Source of the DNA: Georgenia soli
GTDB taxonomy: Bacteria; Actinomycetota; Actinomycetes; Actinomycetales; Actinomycetaceae
DNA length: 64,000 nt
NCBI RefSeq assembly: GCF_002563695.1
Contig: NZ_PDJI01000004.1
Coordinates: 1,798,001 to 1,862,000, forward strand
Reading direction: 5' to 3'
Under the pieces are notes generated by a model. That model was not told the DNA's origin. It searched no databases and saw only the letters and a program-made list of their open reading frames with translations. Shown one piece after another: positions 50,879 to 59,455 of the stretch (position 1 is the stretch's first letter; every line of letters begins with the position of its first letter). Made by a program: the position numbers and the translations under genes.

Positions 50879-50924
50879 CGCGTCGGTACGATCGGGCGCC
50901 CGCACTCCCCCGATCAGGAGCCCC

Positions 50925-52277
50925 ATGGACCAGCCGTCCCCCTCGCCGCACGCGCTCGCTCCGTGGGAGCCGTTCACGCTCACCGTCCGCCGCGAGGACG
51001 CCCCGACCCGCGAGTCCGACGTCGCCGCCGTGCTGCACGCCCGGGGCGTGCTCGGTGCCGTCGTCGACGGTGACGTCGCGGCCCTGCCGGGCCGGGTTCT
51101 CGTGCGTGTCGCGGTCGACGACGACGCCCGGGTCGCGACCGCCGGGGCCGACGGCGTGCCCCGGCCGGGCACCGACGTCGACGCGCTGGTGGTGGCGCTG
51201 GCGCGGCACCTCCGCGCGACGGTCCTGGTGGACGCCCCGACCACCGTGGGTCCGGGCGGCGGGCCCGTGCTCGCCGTCGGGCCGGACGGCACCCCGGCGG
51301 AGCCGGTCGAGCCGGAGCTCGACGAAGCCCCCGGACGGGTGCGGTCGGTGCACGCCTGGCGCGGTGAGGGCCTCGTGGGTGCCCGCGCGCTGGTCGCCGG
51401 CGCCCGGCTGCCCCTCACCGCGCACCGGCTCGGCCCCTGGATGCTGGCGGTCGCCGACGACGGCACCTACCTCGAGCCGGAGCCGCCGGGGAGGTGGTCC
51501 TTCGGGTTCCCGTACGTGGCCATGAGCCGCAGCGGGGAGCTTCGGGCCGTCACGTACGTGGCCGGGAAGGGCCGCAGGGCGCTGTACCTCGAGCTCTCCT
51601 GGGCGCCCCCGATGGCCGCCGTCGTCCCCGCGTCGGTGCCGGAGGGGTCCGCCGCCGAGCGGCTCGCGCAGCGGCTGCGGACCGCCCGGCTCGGCGAGGG
51701 CGACCTCCCCGAGCACCCCGACCTCGACCCCGGCGTCGGGAGGGCGCTGGTCGCCGCCGCGCAGGCGCCCGACGGCGACCACTTCCTGGCCGCCGTGGCG
51801 GCCGCCCTGGGGCTCCCCGCCGAGATCGCACGGGTGGTTGAGGCTCCCGGGCGGACGGCCGAGGCTCCCGGTGCAACGGCCGAGGTTGCCGGAGCGACGG
51901 CCGAGGTTGCCGGTCCGACGACGCGCGGACCGGGTCCCGACGCGGTGTCCCTGCTCGGGCCGGGCGAGCGGATCGAGGCCACCGGCACCGCCCGGCTGAT
52001 GGGAGCCGCGCTGCGGGACGACCTGGTCCGGGCGCCGTCGGGAAACGACCCGTTCAGCCGGCTGCGCCGGTACCTGCACCGCCGGCCGCGTCTGCACCTG
52101 ACGGTCGGCCTGTTCGAGCTGTTCGCGGCGGTGATGGTCGGCGCGAGCCTGCTCGGGTTCTGGAGCGACCAGCCGTCGTGGCTGCGGATCCTGTCCTGCG
52201 TGCTCCTGGCGGTCGACGGGCTGGGAAACACCGCGATGGCCTGGTGGCGCCTGCGCCGGGACGCCGCCCGGGTGTAG
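50925..52277 (+). CDS. Hypothetical membrane protein with heptad linker repeat
   Basis: The product is 450 aa with AGGAG 4 nt before the ATG. A large soluble N-terminal part is beta-rich (GRWSFGFPYVAMSRSGELRA, RRALYLELSWAPPMAAVVP). A linker holds four tandem 7-residue units (TAEAPGA, TAEVAGA type) encoded by 21-bp repeats at about 51839-51920. Two C-terminal helices (HLTVGLFELFAAVMVGASLL, LRILSCVLLAVDGLGNTAMA) end the chain. I recognise no family. It converges on the ABC permease gene 11 bp away. Confidence 0.72.
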   Translation: MDQPSPSPHALAPWEPFTLTVRREDAPTRESDVAAVLHARGVLGAVVDGDVAALPGRVLVRVAVDDDARVATAGADGVPRPGTDVDALVVALARHLRATVLVDAPTTVGPGGGPVLAVGPDGTPAEPVEPELDEAPGRVRSVHAWRGEGLVGARALVAGARLPLTAHRLGPWMLAVADDGTYLEPEPPGRWSFGFPYVAMSRSGELRAVTYVAGKGRRALYLELSWAPPMAAVVPASVPEGSAAERLAQRLRTARLGEGDLPEHPDLDPGVGRALVAAAQAPDGDHFLAAVAAALGLPAEIARVVEAPGRTAEAPGATAEVAGATAEVAGPTTRGPGPDAVSLLGPGERIEATGTARLMGAALRDDLVRAPSGNDPFSRLRRYLHRRPRLHLTVGLFELFAAVMVGASLLGFWSDQPSWLRILSCVLLAVDGLGNTAMAWWRLRRDAARV

Positions 52278-52288
52278 CGCGCCGTTCC

Positions 52289-53227
52289 TCAGGCGTCCCG
52301 ACGACGCAGGCTGACCGCCCCCGCCACGAGGGCCGCGACCGCCCATGCACTGACGACCGCCACGCCCTGCCACGGGCTGAGGAGCTCGTTGGTGCCGAGC
52401 AGCGCGCCGAGGCTGAGGAAGGACACGGCGGCCGGCAGCGGCAGGACGGCGACCAGGTCCTGCACCCAGTCGATCTGGACGAACTGCAGCACGCCGGGCA
52501 GCAGGAGCAGGAGGCCGAGGACGGCGGTGATCGTGCCGGCGGTGTGCCGCACGACCGCGCCCAGGCCGAGCGCCATGAAGGCGGCCGCGACGAAGAAGAA
52601 CGTCATGCCGCCGAACGCCTGCCAGGTGGTCGCGTCGCTCAGGGACGGCACGAGGTCGTAGTTCCCGAGGGCGGGACGGGCGACCAGGTACGCCCCGACG
52701 ATGCTCGCCGCGCTGACGACGACGGTCACGACCACCAGCGCGAGCCCCTTGGCCGCGAGGACCGGCAGCCGGGACGGGACGGCCGCGAACGTGGAGCGGA
52801 TCATGCCCGTGGAGTACTCACCGGTCATGAGGAGAGCGCCGAGCACCGCGATCGTGACCGTGGCGAACTGGTAGCCGCCGATGACGACCTCGGCGCCGTA
52901 CAGGGTGGCACCCGCCGCGGCCGCGTCCTCGGCGAAGTACTGAAGCGAGGAGGCCTGCGCGAGGCCGAGCAGCGTCATGACCGCGACCGTGATGCCCATG
53001 GTCCACCACGTCGATCGCAGCGAGAGCAGCTTGATCCACTCTCCCTTCATCACGCCGAGGAAGGTGAGGCGCGCCGAGCCGTCGAGAGGGACGACGGCGC
53101 GGCCTGGACCGGTCGCCCGGGCGCCGGGGCCGGCTGCCGGCGACTCGGCGGTGGGCGACCCCGCGGTGGTCGATCCGGCGGTGCCGGGGCTGCCAGGGCT
53201 GGCGGGAGTGGTGGCGGTGGTGCTCAT
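52289..53227 (-). CDS. ABC-2 type transporter permease
   Basis: The product is 312 aa. A 50-residue Pro/Ala/Thr-rich cytosolic start precedes VMKGEWIKLLSLRSTWWTMG, the standard opening of actinobacterial ABC-2 permeases, then six helices including MTGEYSTGMIRSTFAAVP. It pairs with the ATPase whose stop overlaps its start (ATGA). Such exporters often handle antibiotics, peptides or lipids; substrate unknown. Confidence 0.88.
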   Translation of the reverse strand: MSTTATTPASPGSPGTAGSTTAGSPTAESPAAGPGARATGPGRAVVPLDGSARLTFLGVMKGEWIKLLSLRSTWWTMGITVAVMTLLGLAQASSLQYFAEDAAAAGATLYGAEVVIGGYQFATVTIAVLGALLMTGEYSTGMIRSTFAAVPSRLPVLAAKGLALVVVTVVVSAASIVGAYLVARPALGNYDLVPSLSDATTWQAFGGMTFFFVAAAFMALGLGAVVRHTAGTITAVLGLLLLLPGVLQFVQIDWVQDLVAVLPLPAAVSFLSLGALLGTNELLSPWQGVAVVSAWAVAALVAGAVSLRRRDA

Positions 53228-54156
53228 CGGGCGGCCTCCATGGCCTCGTGGGTGGTCTCGGAGCGGTACTCGACGGCGTTCTGGGTGAGGGTCATGTAGG
53301 CCTCCTCCAGGCTCGCGCGCTGGAGGGAAAGCTCGTGCAGGACGATGCGGTGCCGGGCGGCGGTCTCGCCGACCAGCTCGGGGGTGACGCCGCGGACCGC
53401 GAGCCCGCCGTCGTCCGTGGGATCGACGACGGCGCCCGCCGCGCGGACCAGACCGGCGAACTCCGCGGCCTGCGGGGTGCGGACCCTGACGACGGCTCCG
53501 GTGGCGGAGTCGATGACGTCCTGGACGGCGCCGGTGGCGATGATCTCGCCGCGGCCGATGACCACGAGCTGGTCGGCGGTCTGCGCCATCTCGCTCATGA
53601 GGTGCGAGGAGAGGAACACGGTGCGGCCTTCCGCCGCGAGCTGCCGGACCAGGGTGCGGACCCACTTCACGCCTTCGGGGTCCAGGCCGTTGACGGGCTC
53701 GTCCAGGATCAGGGTGCGGGGGTCGCCGAGCAGGGCCGACGCGATGCCGAGGCGCTGCCCCATGCCGAGGGAGAACCCGCCGACGCGCTTGCCGGCGACG
53801 GCGGAGAGGCCGGTCATCTCGATGACCTCGTCCACGCGCCGGACGGGGATCCCGTGGGTGGCGGCCATGGTGCGCAGGTGGGAGCGGGCGCTGCGGCCGC
53901 TGTGCACGGCCTTGGCGTCCAGAAGCGCACCCACCTCCTTCAGCGGGGAGCGGTGCTGGGCGTACGGCCTGCCGTTGACGGTCACGGTGCCGGAGGTCGG
54001 CCGGTCGAGGCCGACGATCATCCGCATGGTCGTGGACTTGCCCGCGCCGTTGGGTCCGAGGAACCCGGTGACGGTGCCGGGCGGGATGGTGAAGCTGATG
54101 CCGTTGACGGCGGTCTTGGAGCCGTAGCGCTTGGTGAGGTTGCGTGCCTCGATCAT
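53224..54156 (-). CDS. ABC transporter ATP-binding protein (exporter)
   Basis: The product is 310 aa. Walker A GPNGAGKST, a signature degenerate at one position (FSLGMGQR), Walker B TLILDEPVNGLD and the H-loop FLSSHLMSEM are intact. A C-terminal 80-residue domain (GAVVRVRTPQAAEFAGL, LSLQRASLEEAYMTLT) is typical of DRI/CcmA-like drug exporters. GAGGG 7 nt upstream supports the ATG. It is the first gene of the two-gene operon. Confidence 0.92.
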   Translation of the reverse strand: MIEARNLTKRYGSKTAVNGISFTIPPGTVTGFLGPNGAGKSTTMRMIVGLDRPTSGTVTVNGRPYAQHRSPLKEVGALLDAKAVHSGRSARSHLRTMAATHGIPVRRVDEVIEMTGLSAVAGKRVGGFSLGMGQRLGIASALLGDPRTLILDEPVNGLDPEGVKWVRTLVRQLAAEGRTVFLSSHLMSEMAQTADQLVVIGRGEIIATGAVQDVIDSATGAVVRVRTPQAAEFAGLVRAAGAVVDPTDDGGLAVRGVTPELVGETAARHRIVLHELSLQRASLEEAYMTLTQNAVEYRSETTHEAMEAAR

Positions 54157-54337
54157 GGTGAGCCCTCTAGTCGTGGTCGACCGGTCCGCGGCGGCGTCGT
54201 GCCCGCTGCACCCGCACCGGTGATGTCGGGACCCAGTCAATTCGGACCGCGCAGTCTGCGGATCGGGGAAGGGCCTGATTTCGCCCCTGAGGGTCGGCGT
54301 GCGGGTGTCAGGGTTTCTGCCCGCCGCGTGCAGCGAC

Positions 54338-54438
54338 GACTCCTGGACGGTTCGTGCGGCTCCGCGATGACTCCTGGACGGTTTGCACGTCTTCTGGCCG
54401 GTTTGCGGAGGCTCGAAGTGCCACAGACCGTCCAGTAG
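54338..54438. repeat. REP-like palindromic element, copy B
   Basis: GACTCCTGGACGGTT occurs twice (54338-54352 and 54369-54383). CTCCTGGACGG (54371-54381) pairs with CCGTCCAGTAG (54428-54438) at 10 of 11 positions. The right half shares CCACAGACCGTCCAG and surrounding bases with copy A at 28.2 kb. The 54157-54510 gap holds no gene that I can support. Confidence 0.75.
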
Positions 54439-54510
54439 TGGCGGCCGGCGCTTCGCTCGACCGGGGCCGAAGGCCGCAGATGTCGGGACCGCTCGGGCTA
54501 CCGTGAGGAG

Positions 54511-54963
54511 GTGGCAACCGCCATGACGGGTCTCGCGCGGCCACGACGGCGGCTGGCAGCGGCCGATGTGGTCGACGTCTTCGTGTACGTCGTGGTGCTG
54601 AATCTCGCGATCGAGTACGTGCCCTCGGTGATCTCGGAGACCTTCACGGTCTCGCTGCTCACCGCGGTGCTCCTCAAGGTCGTCCTCGAGGTGGTCGTCG
54701 GGATCAAGAGCCGGCTGAGGGGACGGCTCCGCGCGGCGTCGACCGTCGGGGGCAAGGCGATCGCCGTCGCGATGCTCTGGGTCCTGCTTGTCGGCAGCAA
54801 GTTCGTCGTCCTCGAGGTCGTCGACCTCGTGTTCGGCGACCGGGTCAGCCTCGGCGGGTTCGTCCCCGTCACCCTCCTGATCCTTGCGCTGCTGCTGGCA
54901 CGCGCCGGGGTGCGTCGCCTGGTCGACGCCCCGAGCGTAGGCAGCTCCACCACTCGCGAATGA
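54511..54963 (+). CDS. Small membrane protein, unknown
   Basis: The product is 150 aa from a GTG placed 6 nt after TACCGT (54499-54504), consistent with a leaderless mRNA. Four hydrophobic segments (about 19-37, 47-66, 84-106, 116-132) alternate with basic loops (SRLRGRLRAAST). The pattern VVDVFVYVVVLNLAIEYVPS, then VSLLTAVLLKVVLEVVVGIK is seen in small uncharacterised bacterial membrane proteins. No function is assigned. Confidence 0.7.
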   Translation: MATAMTGLARPRRRLAAADVVDVFVYVVVLNLAIEYVPSVISETFTVSLLTAVLLKVVLEVVVGIKSRLRGRLRAASTVGGKAIAVAMLWVLLVGSKFVVLEVVDLVFGDRVSLGGFVPVTLLILALLLARAGVRRLVDAPSVGSSTTRE

Positions 54964-54974
54964 ACGACTGGCCG

Positions 54975-55814
54975 CTACAGCGCGTCGATGACACCCAGCA
55001 GCCGGACGACCTCGTCCTCCACCGCGCGCCGGCCGGCGCCGAGGTACTTGCGGGGGTCCACGACCGACGGGTTCTCCGCGAGGAACCGGCGCACCTCGTC
55101 GGTGAGGGCGTGGTTGAGGTGGGTCGCGATGTTGATCTTCGTCATCCCGGCCGCGACGGCGGCGCCCAGCGTCTCGTCCGGCACGCCCGACGAGCCGTGC
55201 AGCACCAGCGGCACGTCGAGCGCCGCCCGCAGCTCCGCGATCCGTTCGAGGTCGAGCGCCGCGGTGCGTTCCGTCATCGCGTGCGAGGAGCCGACGGCGA
55301 CGGCCAGAGCATCCACCCCGGTGGCCTGCACGAACGCCACCGCCTCGTCCGGGTCGGTGCGCACCCCGGGCGCGTGCACGCCGTCCTTGCCGCCGACCTT
55401 CCCGAGCTCCGCCTCGACGAGCACGCCCGCGGCGTGGGCCTCGGCGACCACGTCGGCGGTCTGGGCGACGTTCTCCTCGTACGGCAGCGCAGAACCGTCG
55501 AACATCACGGAGGTGAAGCCCAGGGCGATCGCCTCGCTGACCAGCTCGCGGTCCTCGGCGTGGTCCAGGTGGACGACGAGGCTTCCCGCCGACTCCTCGG
55601 CGACGGCGAGGGTCGCCCGCGCGATCGGGGCGAGCCCCCCGTGGTACTTCACGGCGTTCTGGCTGATCTGCATGATCACCGCGCACCCGGTGCGTTCGGC
55701 GGCCGCGGCGTACGCCTCGGCGTGCTCCAGCTGGATGACGTTGAACGCCCCCACGCCACGGCGGTCGGTTCGCGCCCGCCGCAGCAGGTCCACGGGCTCG
55801 GTCACGATGGTCAT
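54975..55814 (-). CDS. Class II fructose/tagatose-bisphosphate aldolase
   Basis: The product is 279 aa. Zinc ligands lie in VVHLDHAEDRELV, with VMFDGSALPYEENV, VEAELGKVGGKDG, LVLHGSSGVPDE and GMTKINIATHLN completing the class II aldolase pattern; length matches the GatY/KbaY branch. It cleaves a ketohexose bisphosphate to dihydroxyacetone phosphate and glyceraldehyde 3-phosphate. Given the adjacent SIS isomerase, PfkB kinase and ROK kinase, tagatose 1,6-bisphosphate is the likeliest substrate. Start overlaps the kinase stop. Last gene of the operon. Confidence 0.88.
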   Translation of the reverse strand: MTIVTEPVDLLRRARTDRRGVGAFNVIQLEHAEAYAAAAERTGCAVIMQISQNAVKYHGGLAPIARATLAVAEESAGSLVVHLDHAEDRELVSEAIALGFTSVMFDGSALPYEENVAQTADVVAEAHAAGVLVEAELGKVGGKDGVHAPGVRTDPDEAVAFVQATGVDALAVAVGSSHAMTERTAALDLERIAELRAALDVPLVLHGSSGVPDETLGAAVAAGMTKINIATHLNHALTDEVRRFLAENPSVVDPRKYLGAGRRAVEDEVVRLLGVIDAL

Positions 55815-56749
55815 GCGAGGGTCTCTTCCTTCAGGTCGGTGCGTGCGAGGAGGGACGCGGCGAGGTCCGCGTCCACGCGGCCCGCGACGGGCTCGGTGAC
55901 AGAGGCGGCGGAGGTGGCTACGGCGCGGCGCAGCCGCTCCGGCCACGGCAGCGTCCAGCCCAGGGCCAGCGCCGCCAGCGCCGCGTCCCCCGCCCCGGTG
56001 GGGTTCCCTGCGAGCTCGGTGTCCAGGCGGGCGGTCAGCCGGGTAGCGCCGTCGTCGTAGCGCATGCCGTCCCCGCCGTCCGTGATGACGACGGCGCCCG
56101 CGCCGAGCTCACGCAGGGCCGCCGCGGCGTCGTGCACGTTGCCGGTGCCGGTGGCTCCGAGCGCCTCGGTCCGGTTGGGCTTGACGAGATCCGCGCGAGC
56201 GCGTGCGGCCCACACCAGCGCGTCCCCGGACGTGTCCACCAGCACGGCGGCGCCACCGCGGCGACCTGCGCCGATCAGCTCCGCGAGCTGGTTCTCGGTC
56301 GTCCCCGGCGGCAGGGACCCGGAGATCGTCACGACCTCCGGGCCCAGCTCACCGACTGCCTCGGCCACGGTGGCGACCAGGCCGTCCCACACGCCGTCCG
56401 GCAGCGGCTCGCCGCTCTCGTTGAAGAGGGTGGGATGGCCCCCGTCCCACCCGGACGCTTGTTCCGGGACCACGGCGACGGACTGGCGGAGCTCGACCCC
56501 CGTCGCCACGAGACGCGCCGCCACGCCGTCGTCCGCCAGCGAGGCGGTGAACGCCTGACCGTGCAGCCCGCCGACCGGGGCCACCACCAGGGCGTCGCCG
56601 CCGAGGTCCCGGACGACGCGGGCCACGTTGACGCCCTTGCCGCCGGCACGCCCGGTCACGTCCGGGACGCGGTGCGAGGTACCGGGCACGAGCTCGGCCA
56701 CCCGGTACGTGACGTCCCAGGCCGGGTTGGGCGTGACGGCGACGATCAC
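55811..56749 (-). CDS. PfkB-family hexose phosphate kinase (tagatose-6-P / fructose-1-P type)
   Basis: The product is 312 aa from a GTG 2 nt after the SIS stop. VAVTPNPAWDVTY, GRAGGKGVNVARVVRDLGG, LVKPNRTEA and NPTGAGDAALAAL are hallmarks of the 1-phosphofructokinase/tagatose-6-phosphate kinase group. It would phosphorylate tagatose 6-phosphate to the bisphosphate cleaved by the following aldolase. A fructose-1-phosphate kinase role is less likely as no fructose PTS is nearby. Confidence 0.87.
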   Translation of the reverse strand: MIVAVTPNPAWDVTYRVAELVPGTSHRVPDVTGRAGGKGVNVARVVRDLGGDALVVAPVGGLHGQAFTASLADDGVAARLVATGVELRQSVAVVPEQASGWDGGHPTLFNESGEPLPDGVWDGLVATVAEAVGELGPEVVTISGSLPPGTTENQLAELIGAGRRGGAAVLVDTSGDALVWAARARADLVKPNRTEALGATGTGNVHDAAAALRELGAGAVVITDGGDGMRYDDGATRLTARLDTELAGNPTGAGDAALAALALGWTLPWPERLRRAVATSAASVTEPVAGRVDADLAASLLARTDLKEETLA

Positions 56750-56751
56750 GG

Positions 56752-57636
56752 TCAGCCCTGGCTCAGGATGATCGAGCGGGTCAGGTTGCGCGGTGTGTCC
56801 GGGTTCATGCCCTTGTGGAGGGCGTTCGCCACCGCGAGGAGCTGGCAGCGCACCACGGTGAGCTGCGGGTCCTCGTCGAACGCCAGCGCGAGGGCGCCGA
56901 GCGCCTCGACCTCCTCGACGAGCCCCTCGGGCCGGTCGCCGAGGAAGACGACGGCGGACGTGTCGTCCGTGATCGCCTTCGGACCGTGGCGGTAGTCCAT
57001 CGCGGGGTAGGCCTCGGCCCAGGCGATCGACGCCTCCCGCATCTTCAGCGCCGCCTCGTGGGCCAGCCCGACGCCGAGACCCCGGCCCAGGAAGGTGAAC
57101 TGGGTGCGCCCGAGGACCTCGGCCGGCACCTGCCAGTTGACGATCTCCTCGGCCGCCGCGGCCAGCGGCTCGATGTCCTCGCCGAGGCCCGCGCGCAGCA
57201 GCGTGAGCGCCGCCGTCGCGAACCGGGTCTGGACCACGGACCGCTCGTCGGCGAAGGGCATGGTGATCACGTCGTCGGCCGCGCTCACGCCCGGGGAGTC
57301 GGCGTCGCCGATGATCGCGAGCGTGCGCTGGCGACCGCGCACCTGCCGGAGCAGGTCGAGCACCTCGGTGGTGGTGCCCGAGCGCGAGATGGCGATGAGC
57401 AGGTCGTACCGGCGCCCGCTCGGGTACTCGCTCGCCACGAAGGCGTCGGTCTCGCCCTGACCGAGCTCCTCGCGGCGGGCCGCGTACGCCTCGGCGACGA
57501 ACCAGCTGGTGCCGCAGCCGACGACGGCGACACGCTGCCCCGGCCGGGGCAGGCTCTCCGCGGTGGCGAGGCCGGCGGCCTGCCGCCACACCTCGGGCTG
57601 GCTGGCGATCTCGGCGGAGACGAACGGTGTGTTCAC
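56752..57636 (-). CDS. SIS-domain sugar isomerase (AgaS/GlmS-like)
   Basis: The product is 294 aa from a GTG with CAGGA just upstream. Two SIS modules are visible: VAVVGCGTSWFVAEAYAARR with LLIAISRSGTTTEVLDLLRQ in the first, and FTFLGRGLGVGLAHEAALKM with YRHGPKAITDD in the second. This is the isomerase half of GlmS and the layout of AgaS, which converts galactosamine 6-phosphate to tagatose 6-phosphate with loss of ammonia. Neighbouring genes support that route. A glucosamine-type role remains possible. Confidence 0.85.
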   Translation of the reverse strand: MNTPFVSAEIASQPEVWRQAAGLATAESLPRPGQRVAVVGCGTSWFVAEAYAARREELGQGETDAFVASEYPSGRRYDLLIAISRSGTTTEVLDLLRQVRGRQRTLAIIGDADSPGVSAADDVITMPFADERSVVQTRFATAALTLLRAGLGEDIEPLAAAAEEIVNWQVPAEVLGRTQFTFLGRGLGVGLAHEAALKMREASIAWAEAYPAMDYRHGPKAITDDTSAVVFLGDRPEGLVEEVEALGALALAFDEDPQLTVVRCQLLAVANALHKGMNPDTPRNLTRSIILSQG

Positions 57637-57690
57637 GGGTCCTGCTTTCTTTGTGGTGAGGTGCCCCGGGGGCACCAGGTCTGGCAGTGG

Positions 57691-58476
57691 CTAGACGACG
57701 GCGACGTCGATGCCGGCGTCGCGGAACGTGTCGACGGCGGCCGGGTCGGCCTCGGTGGTCGTGATGAGGAGGTCGACGCGCCGGGGCTCGACGAAGGGCG
57801 CGAGGGCCGTGCGGCCGAGCTTGGATGAGTCGGCGACGACGACGACGCGGCGGGCGGCCTCGGCCATGAGCCGGCTGATGGCCGCCTCACCCTCGTGGTG
57901 CCCCATGGCGCCGTGCTCGACGTCGACGGCGTTGACGCCGAGGAAGGCGATGTCGAGGGTGACCTGGGTCAGCGTGTGGACGGCGAGCGGGCCGACGAGC
58001 TCGTACGAGCGTGTCCTCGCCGTGCCGCCGGTGAGGATGATGCGGACGTGCTGGCGGACGGTGAGGTCGTGGGCGATGTTCAGCGCGTTCGTGACCACGG
58101 TCAGCCGTTCGCCGTGCCGCAGGTCCTGCAGGTGGGGTTCGGTGGCGATGCTCTCGGCGACGAGGGTGGTGGTGGTCCCGCCGTTGAGGCCGATCACCTG
58201 GCCGGGCCCGACGAGCGAGACGGCGTGCGCGGCGATCCGCTGCTTCTCGTCGGCCTGGCGGGCGGTCTTGTACTTGAGCGGCAGGTCGTAGGCGATCGCG
58301 GAGGCACGTGCGCCGCCGCGGGTACGGGTGATCAGCTGCTGGGTCGCGAGCTCGTCGAGGTCGCGCCGGACGGTCGCCGGCGAGGCGTCGAGCTCCTCGA
58401 CCAGCGCGTGCACGGAGATCTCCCCCCGCTCGGAGGCGAGCTCGAGGATGCGGGTGAGCCGGTCGTGGCGGGTCAT
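57691..58476 (-). CDS. DeoR/GlpR family regulator
   Basis: The product is 261 aa. The N-terminal winged helix (RLTRILELASERGEISVHAL, VEELDASPATVRRDLDEL) precedes a DeoR sugar-phosphate sensor domain (VIGLNGGTTTTLVAESI, LDIAFLGVNAVDVEHGAMGH). It is the probable repressor of the operon, relieved by a sugar phosphate intermediate, as AgaR is in other bacteria. Start overlaps the ROK stop (ATGA). Confidence 0.92.
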   Translation of the reverse strand: MTRHDRLTRILELASERGEISVHALVEELDASPATVRRDLDELATQQLITRTRGGARASAIAYDLPLKYKTARQADEKQRIAAHAVSLVGPGQVIGLNGGTTTTLVAESIATEPHLQDLRHGERLTVVTNALNIAHDLTVRQHVRIILTGGTARTRSYELVGPLAVHTLTQVTLDIAFLGVNAVDVEHGAMGHHEGEAAISRLMAEAARRVVVVADSSKLGRTALAPFVEPRRVDLLITTTEADPAAVDTFRDAGIDVAVV

Positions 58477-59447
58477 GACGTCACCCTGGCACGGTGCAGC
58501 TCGGCGTAACGCTCCACGGTGGCGGCGTCACCGCGGCCCGCGGCGCGCCACCCGAGAAGCACCGAGCCCCAGGCCCCGGCGGTGCCCCCGAGGACCGCCG
58601 GGACGATCTCGGGCAGGCGGTGGACCGTGAGCCGGCGGCGGACGTGCTCGCGGAGCGGGTCGAGCAGGGCGTCCCCGGCGTGGACCAGGCCGCCACCTAC
58701 GACGACCCGGGAAGCGCCGGTCACGCGGACGATGTCCGAGACGAGCACCCCCAGGCCGTCGACCGCCTCCGCCCACACCAGCTCCGCCGTCCGGTCGCCC
58801 TGCAGGGTCCGGTCGAGGACCCCGCGCGCGCCGTCGACCGGCGTGCCGGTCAGCCGGGTGTAGCGCCGGCCGATCGCCGCCGCCGAGGCGAACGTCTCCG
58901 GGCACCCGCGCCCGCCGCACGCGCACGGGTCGCCGTCCGTGGTCCCTCCGTGCCCGACCTCGCCGACGTAGCCGCCGGCGACGACGGGCCGACCGCCGAG
59001 CACCAGCGCGGCGGCGATGCCCGTGCCGACCGACAGGTACGCGAGGTCCTCGGCGCCCCGGCCCGCACCGAGACGCCACTCCGCCAGGCCGCCGGCACGC
59101 ACGTCGTGACCGAAACCGACCGGCAGGCCGGTGCGCGCCGCGACGAGGTCGCGCACGGGCAGGTCGGTCCACCCGAGGTTCTCCGAGTGGACGCACACCC
59201 CGCGGTTCTCGTCCACCGTCCCCGGGACGGCGAGGCCGACGCCGACGGCGGTGTGGGTGGGCGGGACCGCGGCGAGCGCCGCCTCCACCGCCTGCAGCAC
59301 GACGGCGAACGACTGCTCGGGGCCGTCCGACGCGCGCGTGGGCGTGCTGGCGCGGTGCAGGACGCCGTCGCGGTCGACGACGAGGGACTTCACCGCGGTG
59401 CCGCCGACGTCGAGGGCGACGACCGCCTGGGGCAGGTGCTCGGACAT
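58473..59447 (-). CDS. ROK family sugar kinase
   Basis: The product is 324 aa. The ATP motif VVALDVGGTAVKSLVVDRDG, the catalytic GFGHDVRAGGLAE, and the zinc motif GHGGTTDGDPCACGGRGCPE (three Cys plus His) are intact. There is no N-terminal helix-turn-helix, so it is a kinase rather than a NagC-type repressor. It likely phosphorylates the imported hexose or hexosamine at C6, feeding the SIS isomerase. It follows the second permease by 8 bp. Confidence 0.9.
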   Translation of the reverse strand: MSEHLPQAVVALDVGGTAVKSLVVDRDGVLHRASTPTRASDGPEQSFAVVLQAVEAALAAVPPTHTAVGVGLAVPGTVDENRGVCVHSENLGWTDLPVRDLVAARTGLPVGFGHDVRAGGLAEWRLGAGRGAEDLAYLSVGTGIAAALVLGGRPVVAGGYVGEVGHGGTTDGDPCACGGRGCPETFASAAAIGRRYTRLTGTPVDGARGVLDRTLQGDRTAELVWAEAVDGLGVLVSDIVRVTGASRVVVGGGLVHAGDALLDPLREHVRRRLTVHRLPEIVPAVLGGTAGAWGSVLLGWRAAGRGDAATVERYAELHRARVTS

Positions 59448-59455
59448 CGCGCGCC

